Assembly (NCBI RefSeq): GCF_001895005.1
Contig: NZ_BCXH01000001.1
Span: 744,001-808,000 of the forward strand
DNA from: Rhodococcus yunnanensis NBRC 103083
GTDB lineage: Bacteria; Actinomycetota; Actinomycetes; Mycobacteriales; Mycobacteriaceae
Length of the DNA: 64,000 nucleotides
Direction of reading: 5' to 3'
Part shown: piece by piece, positions 8,308-19,942 of the stretch
How positions within the stretch are numbered: the stretch's first letter is position 1
Layout of the letters: every line of letters starts with the position of its first letter
Made by a program: the position numbers and the translations under genes
Notes under the pieces: model-generated
Database searches by the model: none
Told to the model about the DNA's origin: nothing
What the model saw: the letters and a program-made list of their open reading frames with translations, nothing else

Positions 8308-9123
8308 TCAGTTCTGCGTGGGAGGCTCGGGAGTTGCGTTCGGCGACTTGGCAATCGACGGCTTCGGCGTCGACGCCGCATTGCCGGACGGCAACGAATC
8401 ACCCGCCATCGATGCCCGAATCTGTTCCAGGCGGCTGTGACCGGCCATCTGGACCGATGCCTGCTGAACCTCCATCATGCGACCCGACACGGAGTTCTGC
8501 GCCAGCTCGGCGGAACCGAGAGCATCGGCGTAACGACGTTCGATCTTGTCCCGGACAGCATCGAGGCTGGGCGTGTTGCCCGGCGCGGACAAGGTGCTGT
8601 CCATCGACCGCAACGACTCGCTGACCTTCTCCTGCATCTTCGCCTGCTCGAGCTGACTGAGCAGCTTGGTGCGCTCGGCAACTTTGGCCTGCAGCGCCAT
8701 CGCATTCTGCTCGACGGCCTTCTTCGCCTGCGACGCGGCCTGCAGCGACTGATCGTGCAGCACCTTCAGATCCTCGACACCCTGCTCCGCGGTGACGAGC
8801 TGTGCTGCGAAGGCCTCGGCCGCGTTGGTGTACTGCGTTGCCTTCTCGGTGTCACCGGCCGTTGCAGCCTGGTCGGCGAGCGTGACGGCCTGACGCGCGT
8901 TGGCATTGAGCTTCTCGACTTCGTCGAGCTGGCGACTCAACTTCATCTCCAACTGACGCTGGTTGCCGATCACCGAGGCAGCCTGCTGAGAGAGCGCCTG
9001 ATGCTGACGCTGCGCATCCTCGATCGCCTGCTGAATCTGAACCTTGGGGTCGGCCTTCTCGTCGATCTTGGAATTGAAGAGCGCCATCATGTACTTCCAG
9101 GCCTTGACGAAAGGATTAGCCAT
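8308..9123 (-). CDS. pspA: Phage shock protein A (PspA/IM30 family)
   Basis: A 271-residue, almost entirely helical coiled-coil protein starting [20 protein letters not shown], with the family segment [20 protein letters not shown] next. PspA binds the inner face of the cytoplasmic membrane and protects it under envelope stress. In M. tuberculosis it is the 35-kDa antigen Rv2744c and also restrains ClgR. It sits between clgR and pspM in the same order. The start has a clear GGAGG about 14 bases upstream. A 237-base gap separates it from clgR and contains a five-copy repeat. Confidence 0.95.
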   Translation of the reverse strand: MANPFVKAWKYMMALFNSKIDEKADPKVQIQQAIEDAQRQHQALSQQAASVIGNQRQLEMKLSRQLDEVEKLNANARQAVTLADQAATAGDTEKATQYTNAAEAFAAQLVTAEQGVEDLKVLHDQSLQAASQAKKAVEQNAMALQAKVAERTKLLSQLEQAKMQEKVSESLRSMDSTLSAPGNTPSLDAVRDKIERRYADALGSAELAQNSVSGRMMEVQQASVQMAGHSRLEQIRASMAGDSLPSGNAASTPKPSIAKSPNATPEPPTQN

Positions 9124-9275
9124 GGGTTGATCCTGCCTCCATCTGTAGCGCCGCGTTGGACGCGTAGTGGGTCAGCTGACGTGTGCAGTGACCATCGATG
9201 AACCTGCCCGTGCCACGAGAATACTGGTCGAGTCTCTCTGCCGTGCGAACTGCATGCTTCACAGTATCGCCGATC

Positions 9276-9355
9276 TCCTGTCAGACCGAAGTCCTGTCAG
9301 ACCGAAGTCCTGTCAGGCCGAAGTCCTGTCAGACCGAAGTCCTGTCAGGCTGAAG
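9276..9355. repeat. Five-copy 16-bp tandem repeat after clgR
   Basis: Five units of 16 bases (tcctgtcagaccgaag, with A/G and C/T variants in copies 3 and 5) lie directly downstream of the clgR stop codon. A sixth, degenerate unit (about 10 of 16 matches) covers the stop itself at 9356-9371. Each unit contains GTCA, the stop-codon context on the minus strand. The units are contiguous with no spacers, so this is not a CRISPR array. Confidence 0.92.
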
Positions 9356-9360
9356 TTCCG

Positions 9361-9702
9361 TCACGCCGCGGCGAGCGCGCGGGTGGGGGCCGGAATGACC
9401 ACCCGGGTATCTCCCGCGATACGAGGGGACTGCTCGGTGGCGTCGTGCGACCTCTTCTCGGCCGCCGTCGATTCCGACAGGCAGACGCTGACGTCGCTCA
9501 TCACATCGGACAGTGGAACCGCCAACGCCTCGCAGATAGCTGCAAGAAGTTCGCTCGATGCTTCCTTGCGGCCACGCTCGACCTCGGACAGATATCCGAG
9601 GCTGACGCGTGCGGTGTTGGAGACCTCTCGCAATGTGCGACTCTGCGCAACGCGAGTGCGCCGCAGACTGTCGCCGAGTGCTTCACGCAATAGCAGCGCC
9701 AT
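9361..9702 (-). CDS. clgR: ClgR, XRE-type activator of Clp protease and psp genes
   Basis: A 113-residue regulator with a Cro/C1-type helix-turn-helix at about residues 23-50 ([20 protein letters not shown]) and the ClgR-typical [20 protein letters not shown] after it. The C-terminal third is low-complexity. In Actinobacteria ClgR activates clpP1P2/clpC and, in mycobacteria, its own psp operon; PspA binds and restrains it. The ATG at 9702 has GAGGAGGAG just upstream, and a SigE-type promoter lies at 9767-9794. Confidence 0.93.
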   Translation of the reverse strand: MALLLREALGDSLRRTRVAQSRTLREVSNTARVSLGYLSEVERGRKEASSELLAAICEALAVPLSDVMSDVSVCLSESTAAEKRSHDATEQSPRIAGDTRVVIPAPTRALAAA

Positions 9703-9766
9703 CTCGCTCCTCCTCGTTCGAAATCATCCCTGGTGTTCGTTTCGCTACTTCGACCATCTTGAGCTA

Positions 9767-9794
9767 CAACGCAGAGCAGGGTTCGATTGGTTCC
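9767..9794 (-). promoter_or_regulatory. SigE-type promoter of clgR-pspA-pspM
   Basis: The minus strand reads GGAACC, 18 bases, GTTG, an exact fit to the mycobacterial SigE promoter (GGAAC-N18-GTT). It begins six bases past the cinA stop codon and about 65 bases before the clgR ATG. M. tuberculosis clgR is also transcribed by SigE under surface stress, so the regulatory wiring appears conserved. Confidence 0.8.
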
Positions 9795-9799
9795 CGACC

Positions 9800-10300
9800 T
9801 TATACGTTGGTATGCACGAGCACGCGTCGGAGGAGCTCCGACACGGCTTCACGGACTGTATCCCGTCGAATGCTCCAACGGTCACCTGACAGTCGCAGCT
9901 CGTTCACCTCGGTACCGCTTGGACCCGCAATGCCGACGAACACGGTGCCGACAGCGTGTCCGTCCTGACTGTCCGGTCCCGCGACGCCGGTCAGCCCGAC
10001 ACCCCAATCGGCTCCGCAACGCACCCTGGCCCCCTCGGCCAGGCCCGTCGCGGTACTCGCGGCGACCGGCCCGTCCGCGTCGAGCACATCGGCGTTCACC
10101 CCTGCCAGCGAGGCCTTCAGATCGGTCGCGTAGACGACGAGGCCACCGCGCAACACCGCGCTGGCGCCGGGAACGCCCGCCAGAGTCGCGGCGAGGAGCC
10201 CAGCGGTCAGGGATTCCGCCGTCGCAACGGTCTGTCCACGTTCGGTCAGCACTCGTACGAGACGACCGACGTCCGTGCCGTCGACCAAAGGGTCGGTCAC
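9800..10300 (-). CDS. cinA: CinA C-terminal domain protein (PncC-type amidohydrolase)
   Basis: A 166-residue single-domain protein with the CinA-C motifs TVATAESLTAGLLAATLAGV (about residues 22-41) and GVGLTGVAGPDSQDGHAVGT (about 112-131). Single-domain members deamidate nicotinamide mononucleotide to nicotinate mononucleotide in NAD salvage. The GTG start overlaps the pgsA stop (GTGA). The order pgsA-cinA-clgR is widespread in Actinobacteria. Confidence 0.9.
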   Translation of the reverse strand: MTDPLVDGTDVGRLVRVLTERGQTVATAESLTAGLLAATLAGVPGASAVLRGGLVVYATDLKASLAGVNADVLDADGPVAASTATGLAEGARVRCGADWGVGLTGVAGPDSQDGHAVGTVFVGIAGPSGTEVNELRLSGDRWSIRRDTVREAVSELLRRVLVHTNV

Positions 10301-10920
10301 GACGACAACACTCCACGCCTGAGCCGAACCGCTTGGACGAGATAGTCGAGGCCGGTGTACACGGTCAGGAAAACAGCAAGCCCCATCAATCCGACGGATG
10401 CGAAACGGACTTCGTCGGGAAGCGGAAAGAGGTACATCCCGATCGCGAAACTCTGCACGAGCGTCTTGACCTTGCCTCCGCGGCCCGCCGGAATGACTCC
10501 GTGTCTGATCACGGCGAATCGCACCAGCGTGATACCGATCTCACGGACCGCGATGACGATCGTGACCCACCATGGAAGGTCACCGAGTATCGACAACCCG
10601 ACGAGCGCGGCGCCGATCAGAGCCTTGTCGGCGATCGGGTCGGCCATCTTTCCGAAATCGGTGACAAGTCCGTACTTGCGAGCCAACTGCCCGTCGATGC
10701 GGTCGGTGATCGCGGCTACCGCGAACACGATCGTCGCGCCGATCCGCCACGCGGTGTCGTGTCCGTCGTCGACGAAGAGCACCACCAGGAACACGGGCAC
10801 CAGCGCGATACGCAGGACCGTGAGGATGTTTGCGATGTTGACGATCGGAACGGAGTCGGAACTTCCTGTTGCGGAGTTGCAGTGCGGCAACTGCGAGCCT
10901 GGAGTGACGGGTTCGCTCAT
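10297..10920 (-). CDS. pgsA: CDP-alcohol phosphatidyltransferase (PgsA-like)
   Basis: A 207-residue integral membrane enzyme of phospholipid synthesis, probably making phosphatidylglycerol phosphate from CDP-diacylglycerol and glycerol 3-phosphate. The first membrane helix starts NIANILTVLRIALVPVF, and the CDP-alcohol motif D-G-(x)2-A-R-(x)8-G-(x)3-D-(x)3-D is present as DGQLARKYGLVTDFGKMADPIADK. The ATG at 10920 (MSEPVTP) follows GGAGACGGGG. It corresponds to Rv2746c (pgsA3). It is divergent from argA. Confidence 0.92.
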   Translation of the reverse strand: MSEPVTPGSQLPHCNSATGSSDSVPIVNIANILTVLRIALVPVFLVVLFVDDGHDTAWRIGATIVFAVAAITDRIDGQLARKYGLVTDFGKMADPIADKALIGAALVGLSILGDLPWWVTIVIAVREIGITLVRFAVIRHGVIPAGRGGKVKTLVQSFAIGMYLFPLPDEVRFASVGLMGLAVFLTVYTGLDYLVQAVRLRRGVLSS

Positions 10921-11036
10921 GCGGCCCCGTCTCCGAACGTGCTCGCCGCACAACGAAGTCCTTGCCGCAAGGGAACCACTTCGGTGACGGACACACGGAA
11001 AGAATATCCGTTGCCGTGTTGACTACTGTTCACCAC

Positions 11037-11621
11037 ATGACTTCTGCGCCGAACCGGGCGAGTCGACAGCACATCGACGAGGCTCCGGAACCAGCACACG
11101 ACGACCATGATCACCGACGCAACGGTGACGAAGTGCTCGTCCGACGTGCGCGCACCTCGGACATTCCCGAGATCAAGCGGCTGATCGACATCTACGCAGG
11201 CAAGATCCTGCTGGAGAAGAACCTGGTGACTCTCTACGAGGCCGTGCAGGAATTCTGGGTGGCGGAACGGGCGGAACGCGTCATAGGTTGCGGAGCTCTT
11301 CACGTGCTGTGGGCCGATCTCGGCGAGGTTCGCACCGTTGCCGTCGATCCGTCGGCGAAAGGACACGGGGCGGGCCACCTCATCGTCGACAAGCTCGTTC
11401 ACGTCGCGCGTGATCTTGCGCTGCAGAAACTGTTCGTGCTGACCTTCGAGGTCGACTTCTTCGCCAGACACGGGTTCGCCGAGATCGAGGGCACCCCGGT
11501 GACGGCCGAGGTGTACGCCGAGATGTGCCGGTCCTACGACACCGGCGTCGCGGAATTCCTCGATCTGAGCTACGTCAAACCCAACACGCTCGGCAATACC
11601 CGAATGCTGCTCTCGCTCTGA
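11037..11621 (+). CDS. argA: Amino-acid N-acetyltransferase, Rv2747 type
   Basis: A 194-residue GNAT-fold acetyltransferase that closely follows Rv2747, the alternative N-acetylglutamate synthase for the first step of arginine synthesis. Distinctive stretches are YAGKILLEKNLVTLYEAVQE, VRTVAVDPSAKGHGAGHLIV (acetyl-CoA loop) and LDLSYVKPNTLGNTRMLL at the end. The N-terminus is about 20 residues longer than in Rv2747 and is acidic and His-rich (PAHDDHDHRR). It faces away from pgsA; the yciI-like gene follows 51 bases later. Confidence 0.9.
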   Translation: MTSAPNRASRQHIDEAPEPAHDDHDHRRNGDEVLVRRARTSDIPEIKRLIDIYAGKILLEKNLVTLYEAVQEFWVAERAERVIGCGALHVLWADLGEVRTVAVDPSAKGHGAGHLIVDKLVHVARDLALQKLFVLTFEVDFFARHGFAEIEGTPVTAEVYAEMCRSYDTGVAEFLDLSYVKPNTLGNTRMLLSL

Positions 11622-11672
11622 CAGGATCGAGACACTCCTGCTCGTACGGCCCGAAAAGAGGAAACACTTTCC

Positions 11673-11954
11673 ATGGCACTGTTCTCCGTTGTCTACACGT
11701 ACTCGCCCAGCACCACCGACGGTCGCGACACCCACCGTGCCGATCACCGCGCATGGCTCGCAAGCCTGCTGGAGAAGAAGATTCTTCTGAGCAGCGGCCC
11801 GTACACCGACGGTAGCGGCGCGTTGATCATCGTCGACGGCACCGACCGCGAGTCGGTCCAGGAACTGTTCGCACAGGATCCGTTCGCGCTGGAGAACCTG
11901 ATCGAGGCCTCGGTGATCACCGAGTGGAATCCGGTCATGGGTGCCTTCGCCTAG
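11673..11954 (+). CDS. YciI-family protein
   Basis: A 93-residue YCII-domain protein (ferredoxin-like fold) starting MALFSVVYTYSPSTTDGRD. It has the family His/Asp region (HRADHRAWLASLLEKKILL), SGPYTDGSGALIIVDG in the middle, and the AQDPFALENLIEASVITEWN stretch near the end. The ATG follows AAGAGGAAA. These small proteins are thought to be enzymes or enzyme accessory domains; the substrate is unknown. A strong hairpin follows 15 bases after the stop. Confidence 0.85.
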   Translation: MALFSVVYTYSPSTTDGRDTHRADHRAWLASLLEKKILLSSGPYTDGSGALIIVDGTDRESVQELFAQDPFALENLIEASVITEWNPVMGAFA

Positions 11955-11969
11955 TCGACTACACAGACC

Positions 11970-12008
11970 GTGCGTGCGTAGTGACGTCCGACGTCAGTAC
12001 GCACGCAC
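11970..12008. terminator. Bidirectional terminator hairpin, YciI gene / ftsK
   Basis: Two 19-base arms (gtgcgtgcgtagtgacgtc and its complement with one mismatch) are separated by one base, forming a long hairpin centred between two converging genes whose stop codons lie 15 bases on either side. There is no T-run, as is common in high-GC Actinobacteria. It shares the GTGCGTGC arm with the hairpin at 16257-16298. Confidence 0.8.
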
Positions 12009-12022
12009 GAGCGGGCAGTGCA

Positions 12023-14692
12023 TCACTCCTCGTCGGGGTCGCCTCCCTTGATCGACCACAGCAATCCATCCAGCTCGTCCGGCTTCACCAGCACCTCGCG
12101 GGCCTTCGAGCCCTCGCTCGGACCCACGACGCCTCGGTTCTCCATCAGATCCATCAACCTGCCCGCTTTCGCGAATCCGACGCGCAGCTTCCGCTGGAGC
12201 ATCGATGTCGAGCCGAACTGACTGGTCACAACCAGTTCGACAGCCTGAAGCAGCACGTCCAGATCGTCGCCGATATCCGGGTCGACGTCCTTCTTGTCCG
12301 ACGCCTTGGCCGCGGTGACCGTCTCGTTGTACTCGGGCTCCGCCTGATTCTTGGCGAAGTCGACTATGGCCGATATCTCCTCGTCGGTGATGAACGCTCC
12401 CTGCAGACGCGTCGGCTTGCCCGCCCCCATCGGGAGGAACAGCGCGTCGCCCATGCCGATGAGCTTCTCGGCGCCCGGCTGATCGAGGATGACCCTGGAG
12501 TCGGTCAGCGACGACGTCGCGAACGCGAGCCTCGACGGCACGTTGGTCTTGATCAGACCGGTCACCACGTCTACCGACGGCCGCTGCGTGGCGAGCACGA
12601 GGTGGATGCCGGCCGCACGAGCCTTCTGGGTGATACGGACGATGGCGTCCTCGACGTCCCTGGGAGCGGTCATCATGAGGTCGGCGAGCTCGTCGACGAT
12701 AGCGAGAATGTACGGGTACGGGCGGTAGACGCGCTCGCTGCCGAGCGGGGCCGTGATCTCGCCGGATCGCACCTTCTTGTTGAAGTCGTCGATGTGGCGG
12801 ACCTTGTTCATCTGCATGTCCTGGTACCGCTGTTCCATCTCCTCGACCAGCCACGCCAGCGCTGCCGCTGCCTTCTTCGGCTGCGTGATGATCGGGGTGA
12901 TGAGGTGCGGAATACCTTCGTACGGCGTCAACTCGACCATCTTCGGGTCGATGAGAATCATCCGGACCTCGTCCGGAGTCGCACGTGCGAGCAACGAGAC
13001 CAGCATCGAGTTGACGAAACTCGACTTACCGGAACCCGTCGAACCCGCCACCAGGAGGTGGGGCATCTTCGCCAAGTTCGCGCTCTGGAAATTTCCTTCG
13101 ATGTCCTTTCCGAGCCCGATCACCAACGGATGGTGGTCCTTACGCGTCGACGGCGCGGTCAGCACGTCGGCCAGGCGCACCATCTCCCTGTCCGAGTTCG
13201 GCACCTCGATACCGACTGCGGACTTGCCGGGGATCGGCGCGAGCAGACGCACATTGTCCGTGGCGACGGCATAGGCGATGTTGCGCGCGAGAGCGGTGAT
13301 CTTCTCGACCTTGACGCCCGGGCCGAGTTCGACCTCGTACCGCGTGACGGTCGGTCCGCGAGTGAAGCCCGTGACCGCGGCGTCGATCTTGAACTGCTCG
13401 AGTACCTCGGAGATGGCTTCGATCATCGTGTCGTTCGCCTGGCTGCGCGTCTTGGGTGGATCGCCCTCGATCAGAAGCGACAACGACGGGAGCGTGTAGT
13501 CCCCATCGACAACACGGTCGACCACGATCTTGTCTTCTTCGGCCGAAGGCTGCGGTTCCGTCGCCTTGACGATGGGCTTCGGCTTGGGGCGCGGCGGTGT
13601 CACTGCCGCCGGCGCCGGCGCTTCCGCTTCGGGAGCAATGACCTCCGTCGGAGCCTCCACCGGAGGCGTCCTGCGGGCACGCGACTTCTTGACGGGAACG
13701 TATTCCTCGGTCGGGTAGTTGTCGGCGGGAGAGTGCCCTGCGGACCGACCCGAGTCGTACGAGCCTCCCGAGCCGGATGCGTCGACCGGGTACCCGTCGA
13801 ATCCGCCTTCGTCGTAACCGCCGTATCCGTCGTCGGCGAAGTCCGATCCGTAGTCGGCGGGGTCGTAGTCGCCGTACTCGTCTCCCCTGCTGTCAGTCCC
13901 GAACAGCGACCGCAGCCGATCCGGCACGTCCCGCACGGTCGTGCCGGTCAGCAGCAGAACCCCGAAAAGGCCGGCGAGCAGCAGAAGCGGGACGGCGAGC
14001 CACACGGTCAGCCCGTCTGCGATGGGACCGCCGGCGACGTAGCCGACGAATCCGCCACCTTTCGAGCGCCCATCGGTGCCTGTGGGCGATCCAGCAGCCA
14101 TGTGCCACAGACCGAGAACCGGAAGAGCCAGCAGGATCGATCCAAGCACCAACCGCGGACGGATGTCGGGATTGGGCTCCGATCGCATCATGATCACAGC
14201 GACGGCGACACCCAGAACGGGTAGGACGTAACCGGCGTTACCGACTACCGCACGTACGGCGATCTCGATCGACTCGCCGATCGGCCCGCCCGCGCTGAAC
14301 CACACGGCCGCCGCCACGATGACACTGACGGCGATCAGACCGAGCGCGATTCCATCGCGTCGGTGACCGTGCTCGATGTCCTTTGCCTTGCTGACGGTGC
14401 GAGTGGTGGCACCGACGCCCTTCGCGGCCATCGACCACGTGGACGAGACGCCACGACCGACAGCCGACAGCACCCCGGTGCCGTTCTTCTTCTTCGCAGG
14501 CCGACGTGCCGCCGGGGTCCGTGACGTGGCTCCCCCGCGCGGACCGGTCGACTTTCGAGGAGCAGTGGGCTTCCGTGGAGTCGTCACCGTCCGTGCGGTG
14601 CGTCCCCCGGAAGGCTTTCGTGATCCCCCCGAAGCACGCGATGTCGTCGAATCGCCGGCGCTCGAGCTTCGGGTGCTGGTCTTTCCTGCCAT
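12023..14692 (-). CDS. ftsK: DNA translocase FtsK/SpoIIIE
   Basis: An 889-residue septal DNA pump. The first 100 residues are basic and rich in Arg, Thr and Pro, then come about four membrane helices (about 120-270), an acidic Tyr/Gly-rich and Pro-rich linker, and the motor. Walker A ([12 protein letters not shown]) is near residue 550 and [13 protein letters not shown] is the Walker B. The C-terminal gamma domain for KOPS recognition is intact ([19 protein letters not shown]). The motor matches Rv2748c in position. It converges on the YciI gene across a hairpin. Confidence 0.97.
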   Translation of the reverse strand: MAGKTSTRSSSAGDSTTSRASGGSRKPSGGRTARTVTTPRKPTAPRKSTGPRGGATSRTPAARRPAKKKNGTGVLSAVGRGVSSTWSMAAKGVGATTRTVSKAKDIEHGHRRDGIALGLIAVSVIVAAAVWFSAGGPIGESIEIAVRAVVGNAGYVLPVLGVAVAVIMMRSEPNPDIRPRLVLGSILLALPVLGLWHMAAGSPTGTDGRSKGGGFVGYVAGGPIADGLTVWLAVPLLLLAGLFGVLLLTGTTVRDVPDRLRSLFGTDSRGDEYGDYDPADYGSDFADDGYGGYDEGGFDGYPVDASGSGGSYDSGRSAGHSPADNYPTEEYVPVKKSRARRTPPVEAPTEVIAPEAEAPAPAAVTPPRPKPKPIVKATEPQPSAEEDKIVVDRVVDGDYTLPSLSLLIEGDPPKTRSQANDTMIEAISEVLEQFKIDAAVTGFTRGPTVTRYEVELGPGVKVEKITALARNIAYAVATDNVRLLAPIPGKSAVGIEVPNSDREMVRLADVLTAPSTRKDHHPLVIGLGKDIEGNFQSANLAKMPHLLVAGSTGSGKSSFVNSMLVSLLARATPDEVRMILIDPKMVELTPYEGIPHLITPIITQPKKAAAALAWLVEEMEQRYQDMQMNKVRHIDDFNKKVRSGEITAPLGSERVYRPYPYILAIVDELADLMMTAPRDVEDAIVRITQKARAAGIHLVLATQRPSVDVVTGLIKTNVPSRLAFATSSLTDSRVILDQPGAEKLIGMGDALFLPMGAGKPTRLQGAFITDEEISAIVDFAKNQAEPEYNETVTAAKASDKKDVDPDIGDDLDVLLQAVELVVTSQFGSTSMLQRKLRVGFAKAGRLMDLMENRGVVGPSEGSKAREVLVKPDELDGLLWSIKGGDPDEE

Positions 14693-14784
14693 GCCCCTAG
14701 GCTAGTCGCAAGGGCACCTTCAAAACCATCCGCAACACGAGTAACAGACGTCCCGAGTTGCTCGGACCGCACGTCACACGCAGC

Positions 14785-15408
14785 TCAGAAGCTCCGATCC
14801 AGAGCTCGAACCACGTCGATATCACCCTGCTCGCCCTGGAAATCGACAGCGACCTCGCTGCGGCCGAATACGTACAACAGCAATTCCGACGGCTTGCCCA
14901 CCAACACGACCTCTCGTCCGCGGCCCTTCTTGACCGTCACCGTGCGTCCGTCGGAGGTACGGAGTGTCACTCCGACCGGCGATGCGCGGTACGCGAGACG
15001 GCCCACCAATCCTGCCGCCGACCACAGCGTGTTCTCCATTTTCACCGACAGCGATCGAGGTTGCCACCCTGGATGCGCCCGCCGCAGGTCCTCGTGATGC
15101 ACGAACATCTCCCCCGCATTGACCAGTGGATCGAGAAGCTTGAACGGCGACCACAACGGCGGGCCGGAGGCGATGTCGGAAATCAGGTCCTCGAAGGGCC
15201 GCGACGCGACACGCTTCTGGACCTGCTCGGTGTATCCCGCCAGGAACGGCAGAAGAATGCCGGGGGCCGCGTCGAGGCGTCGATCGCGGACTACGAGGTG
15301 CGCGGCAAGATCACGGGCCGTCCACTCACCGCACAACGTCGGTGCGGACTGCCCTACCGCAGTCATCGTCAGGACCAATTCGGCGCGTTCGTGCTGTGCG
15401 AGGCTCAC
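14785..15408 (-). CDS. TIGR03085-family (DinB/MDMPI-like) protein
   Basis: A 207-residue protein of the actinobacterial TIGR03085 family, related to the mycothiol-dependent maleylpyruvate isomerase N-terminal domain. Typical stretches are PTLCGEWTARDLAAHLVVR with the metal-ligand type His, and NAGEMFVHHEDLRRAHPGW. I prefer the GTG at 15408 (VSLAQHERAELVLTM) to an upstream in-frame ATG at 15444. It probably binds a divalent metal and may use mycothiol; the reaction is unknown. It follows the ftsK region as in related genomes and is divergent from the TauE-like gene. Confidence 0.8.
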   Translation of the reverse strand: MSLAQHERAELVLTMTAVGQSAPTLCGEWTARDLAAHLVVRDRRLDAAPGILLPFLAGYTEQVQKRVASRPFEDLISDIASGPPLWSPFKLLDPLVNAGEMFVHHEDLRRAHPGWQPRSLSVKMENTLWSAAGLVGRLAYRASPVGVTLRTSDGRTVTVKKGRGREVVLVGKPSELLLYVFGRSEVAVDFQGEQGDIDVVRALDRSF

Positions 15409-15470
15409 AACGATCCACCGTACGTGCCCCGTCGGCGGACACACCGCCCAGCATCCGTAATCTCTGATCG

Positions 15471-16250
15471 GTGCCGATCTCCGAAATTCTGATCATTCTC
15501 GTTGCAGGCTTCGGCGCAGGTGCGATCAACGCGGTAGTCGGATCGGGGACACTCATCACGTTCCCGACTCTCGTGGCATTCGGATATCCGCCGGTGGTTG
15601 CGACGATGTCGAACGCGGTCGGGCTCGTGGCTGGCAGTGTTTCCGGCACATGGGGCTACCGACGCGAACTGAAGGGACAATGGTCGCGGCTGAGGTGGCA
15701 GATGCCCGCGTCGTTCGTGGGCGCGCTCCTCGGTGCATGGCTGCTCCGCCACTTACCGGAGTCGGTCTTCTCCGCCGTCGTCCCGTTCCTCCTGGTCGGC
15801 GCGCTGGTTCTCGTCGTCGCGCAGCCCCGCATCCAGGCATGGGCTCGAAACCGTTCGGAGGCGGCAGGAGTTGCCGCCGATCACGTCAGCCGCACCAAGT
15901 TGGTCCTGCTGACCCTCGGGACCTTCGCAGTCGGCGTCTACGGCGGGTATTTCACTGCAGCACAGGGCATTCTGCTGATCGGCGTGATGGGTGTGCTGTT
16001 GCCCGACTCGATGCAACGCATGAACGCCGCAAAGAACTTGCTGTCACTCATCGTCAATGTCGTTGCGGCAGCGACCTTCACGATCGTCGCTTTCCACGAC
16101 ATCAGCTGGGCCGCTGCCGGGCTCATCGCAGCGGGTTCGCTGGTCGGCGGTACTGTCGGCGCTCGATACGGCCGAAAACTTTCGCCGTGGGCGTTGCGGG
16201 TCACGATCGTCGTGATCGGCCTCATCGGACTGTGGCGACTTCTGGCCTGA
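15471..16250 (+). CDS. TauE/SafE-family membrane permease
   Basis: A 259-residue protein with about eight membrane helices. It begins ISEILIILVAGFGAGAINAV VGSG (the TauE N-terminal repeat) and has a second half with KNLLSLIVNVVAAATF and LVGGTVGARYGRKLSP. The family exports sulfite, sulfonates or organic anions. No sulfur-metabolism genes are adjacent, so the substrate is open. GTG start. A hairpin at 16257-16298 separates it from the converging RNase J gene. Confidence 0.85.
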   Translation: MPISEILIILVAGFGAGAINAVVGSGTLITFPTLVAFGYPPVVATMSNAVGLVAGSVSGTWGYRRELKGQWSRLRWQMPASFVGALLGAWLLRHLPESVFSAVVPFLLVGALVLVVAQPRIQAWARNRSEAAGVAADHVSRTKLVLLTLGTFAVGVYGGYFTAAQGILLIGVMGVLLPDSMQRMNAAKNLLSLIVNVVAAATFTIVAFHDISWAAAGLIAAGSLVGGTVGARYGRKLSPWALRVTIVVIGLIGLWRLLA

Positions 16251-16256
16251 GGGCCA

Positions 16257-16298
16257 CGTGCGTGCAGGGTCACGTTCGGACGCAACCCTGCACGCACG
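16257..16298. terminator. Bidirectional terminator hairpin, permease / RNase J
   Basis: Fourteen-base arms (cgtgcgtgcagggt and its exact complement) flank a 14-base loop. The hairpin begins six bases after the permease stop and ends five bases before the RNase J stop, so it can serve both strands. The arm shares GTGCGTGC with the hairpin at 11970-12008. Confidence 0.8.
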
Positions 16299-16303
16299 GC
16301 GTA

Positions 16304-19091
<2,788 letters not shown>

Positions 19092-19104
<13 letters not shown>

Positions 19105-19844
19105 ACGAAGGGACTCTGTGCCACTTCGGACCCGTCGGGCAGTGTGGCGATCTCGAAGTCGCTGAAGACGTCCGGTGCCACGGCTACCAGCTGACGCAGG
19201 CACTCCACTGCGACGCGGCGGATCTCGACGTCGGCATGCTCGGAGGCACGCATCGACACGAAGTGCCGCCAGGCACGGTAGTTTCCGCTGACGACGAGCC
19301 GAGTCTCGGTTGCGTTCGGTAGGACCGATCGCGCGGCCTGACGCGCTTGCTTGCCCCGGAGCGCTGCACCGGTCACCCCGTCCAGTTTGTCCTCCAATGC
19401 CGACAACAGCTCCACGTACGCGGCCCTGGATGCGTCGGTGGCCTTCTCGAACAGCGCCTCCAGCACCGGATCGCCCTCGATTGCCGGTGGAACGATGACG
19501 TTGGCGTCGCGCTCGGGCACGAATCGCTGCGAAAGCTGCGAGTACGAGAAATGCCGGTGCCGAATCAATTCGTGCGTGCACGAGCGCGAAATGCCGGTGA
19601 TGTAGAAACTGACACTGGCATGTTCGAGTACCGACAGGTGCCCGACATCGAGCAGATGCTGCACGTACGACGCATTGGTGGCGGTACGTGGATTCGGTTT
19701 GGACCAGCTCTGATAGCACGCACGACCCGCGAACTCCACGAGCGCCTGGCCGCCATCGGCGTCGGTCTCCCACGGAATATCAGCAGGCTGGACAAAATCG
19801 GTCTTCGCCACCAACTGCACTTTCAGCGACACCGTCTTCGACAC
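19092..19844 (-). CDS. thyX: Flavin-dependent thymidylate synthase ThyX
   Basis: Makes dTMP from dUMP using methylenetetrahydrofolate and reduced FAD. The 250-residue protein carries the ThyX signature [13 protein letters not shown] at about residues 95-107, fitting RHRxxSxxxxSxR, and a further conserved [19 protein letters not shown]. The GTG at 19844 follows GAGGGAGGG. It corresponds to Rv2754c and sits next to dapA as in mycobacteria. The upstream gap is shared with an RHH gene that has an operator-like array. Confidence 0.95.
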
Positions 19845-19898
19845 CGTCGTCCCTCCCTCGAGCTGCTGAAATCTCTTCGAACCCTATCCGCTCCACGA

Positions 19899-19942
19899 GT
19901 GACGTCTTGCATGACGTCATCAATGACGTCACACTGGCGTCA
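19899..19942. promoter_or_regulatory. Four phased TGACGTC-like boxes before the RHH gene
   Basis: TGACGTC begins at 19900, 19912 and 19924, and TGGCGTC at 19935, spacings of 12, 12 and 11 bases, about one helical turn. The middle two extend to the palindromic forms ATGACGTCAT and ATGACGTCAC. The last overlaps the ATG of the ribbon-helix-helix gene. Arrays of short half-sites at helical spacing are typical of operators bound cooperatively by RHH dimers, so this is probably the autoregulatory site of the adjacent gene; it could also affect the divergent thyX. Confidence 0.65.

Noticed and set aside
9276..9355. Possible CRISPR array from regularly repeated 16-mers
   Set aside because: Units are contiguous without spacers, too short, and there are no cas genes in the window; it is a simple tandem repeat.
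11924..14224. 766-codon open frame opposite ftsK
   Set aside because: Antisense to intact ftsK; composition typical of high-GC antisense frames and no motif seen.
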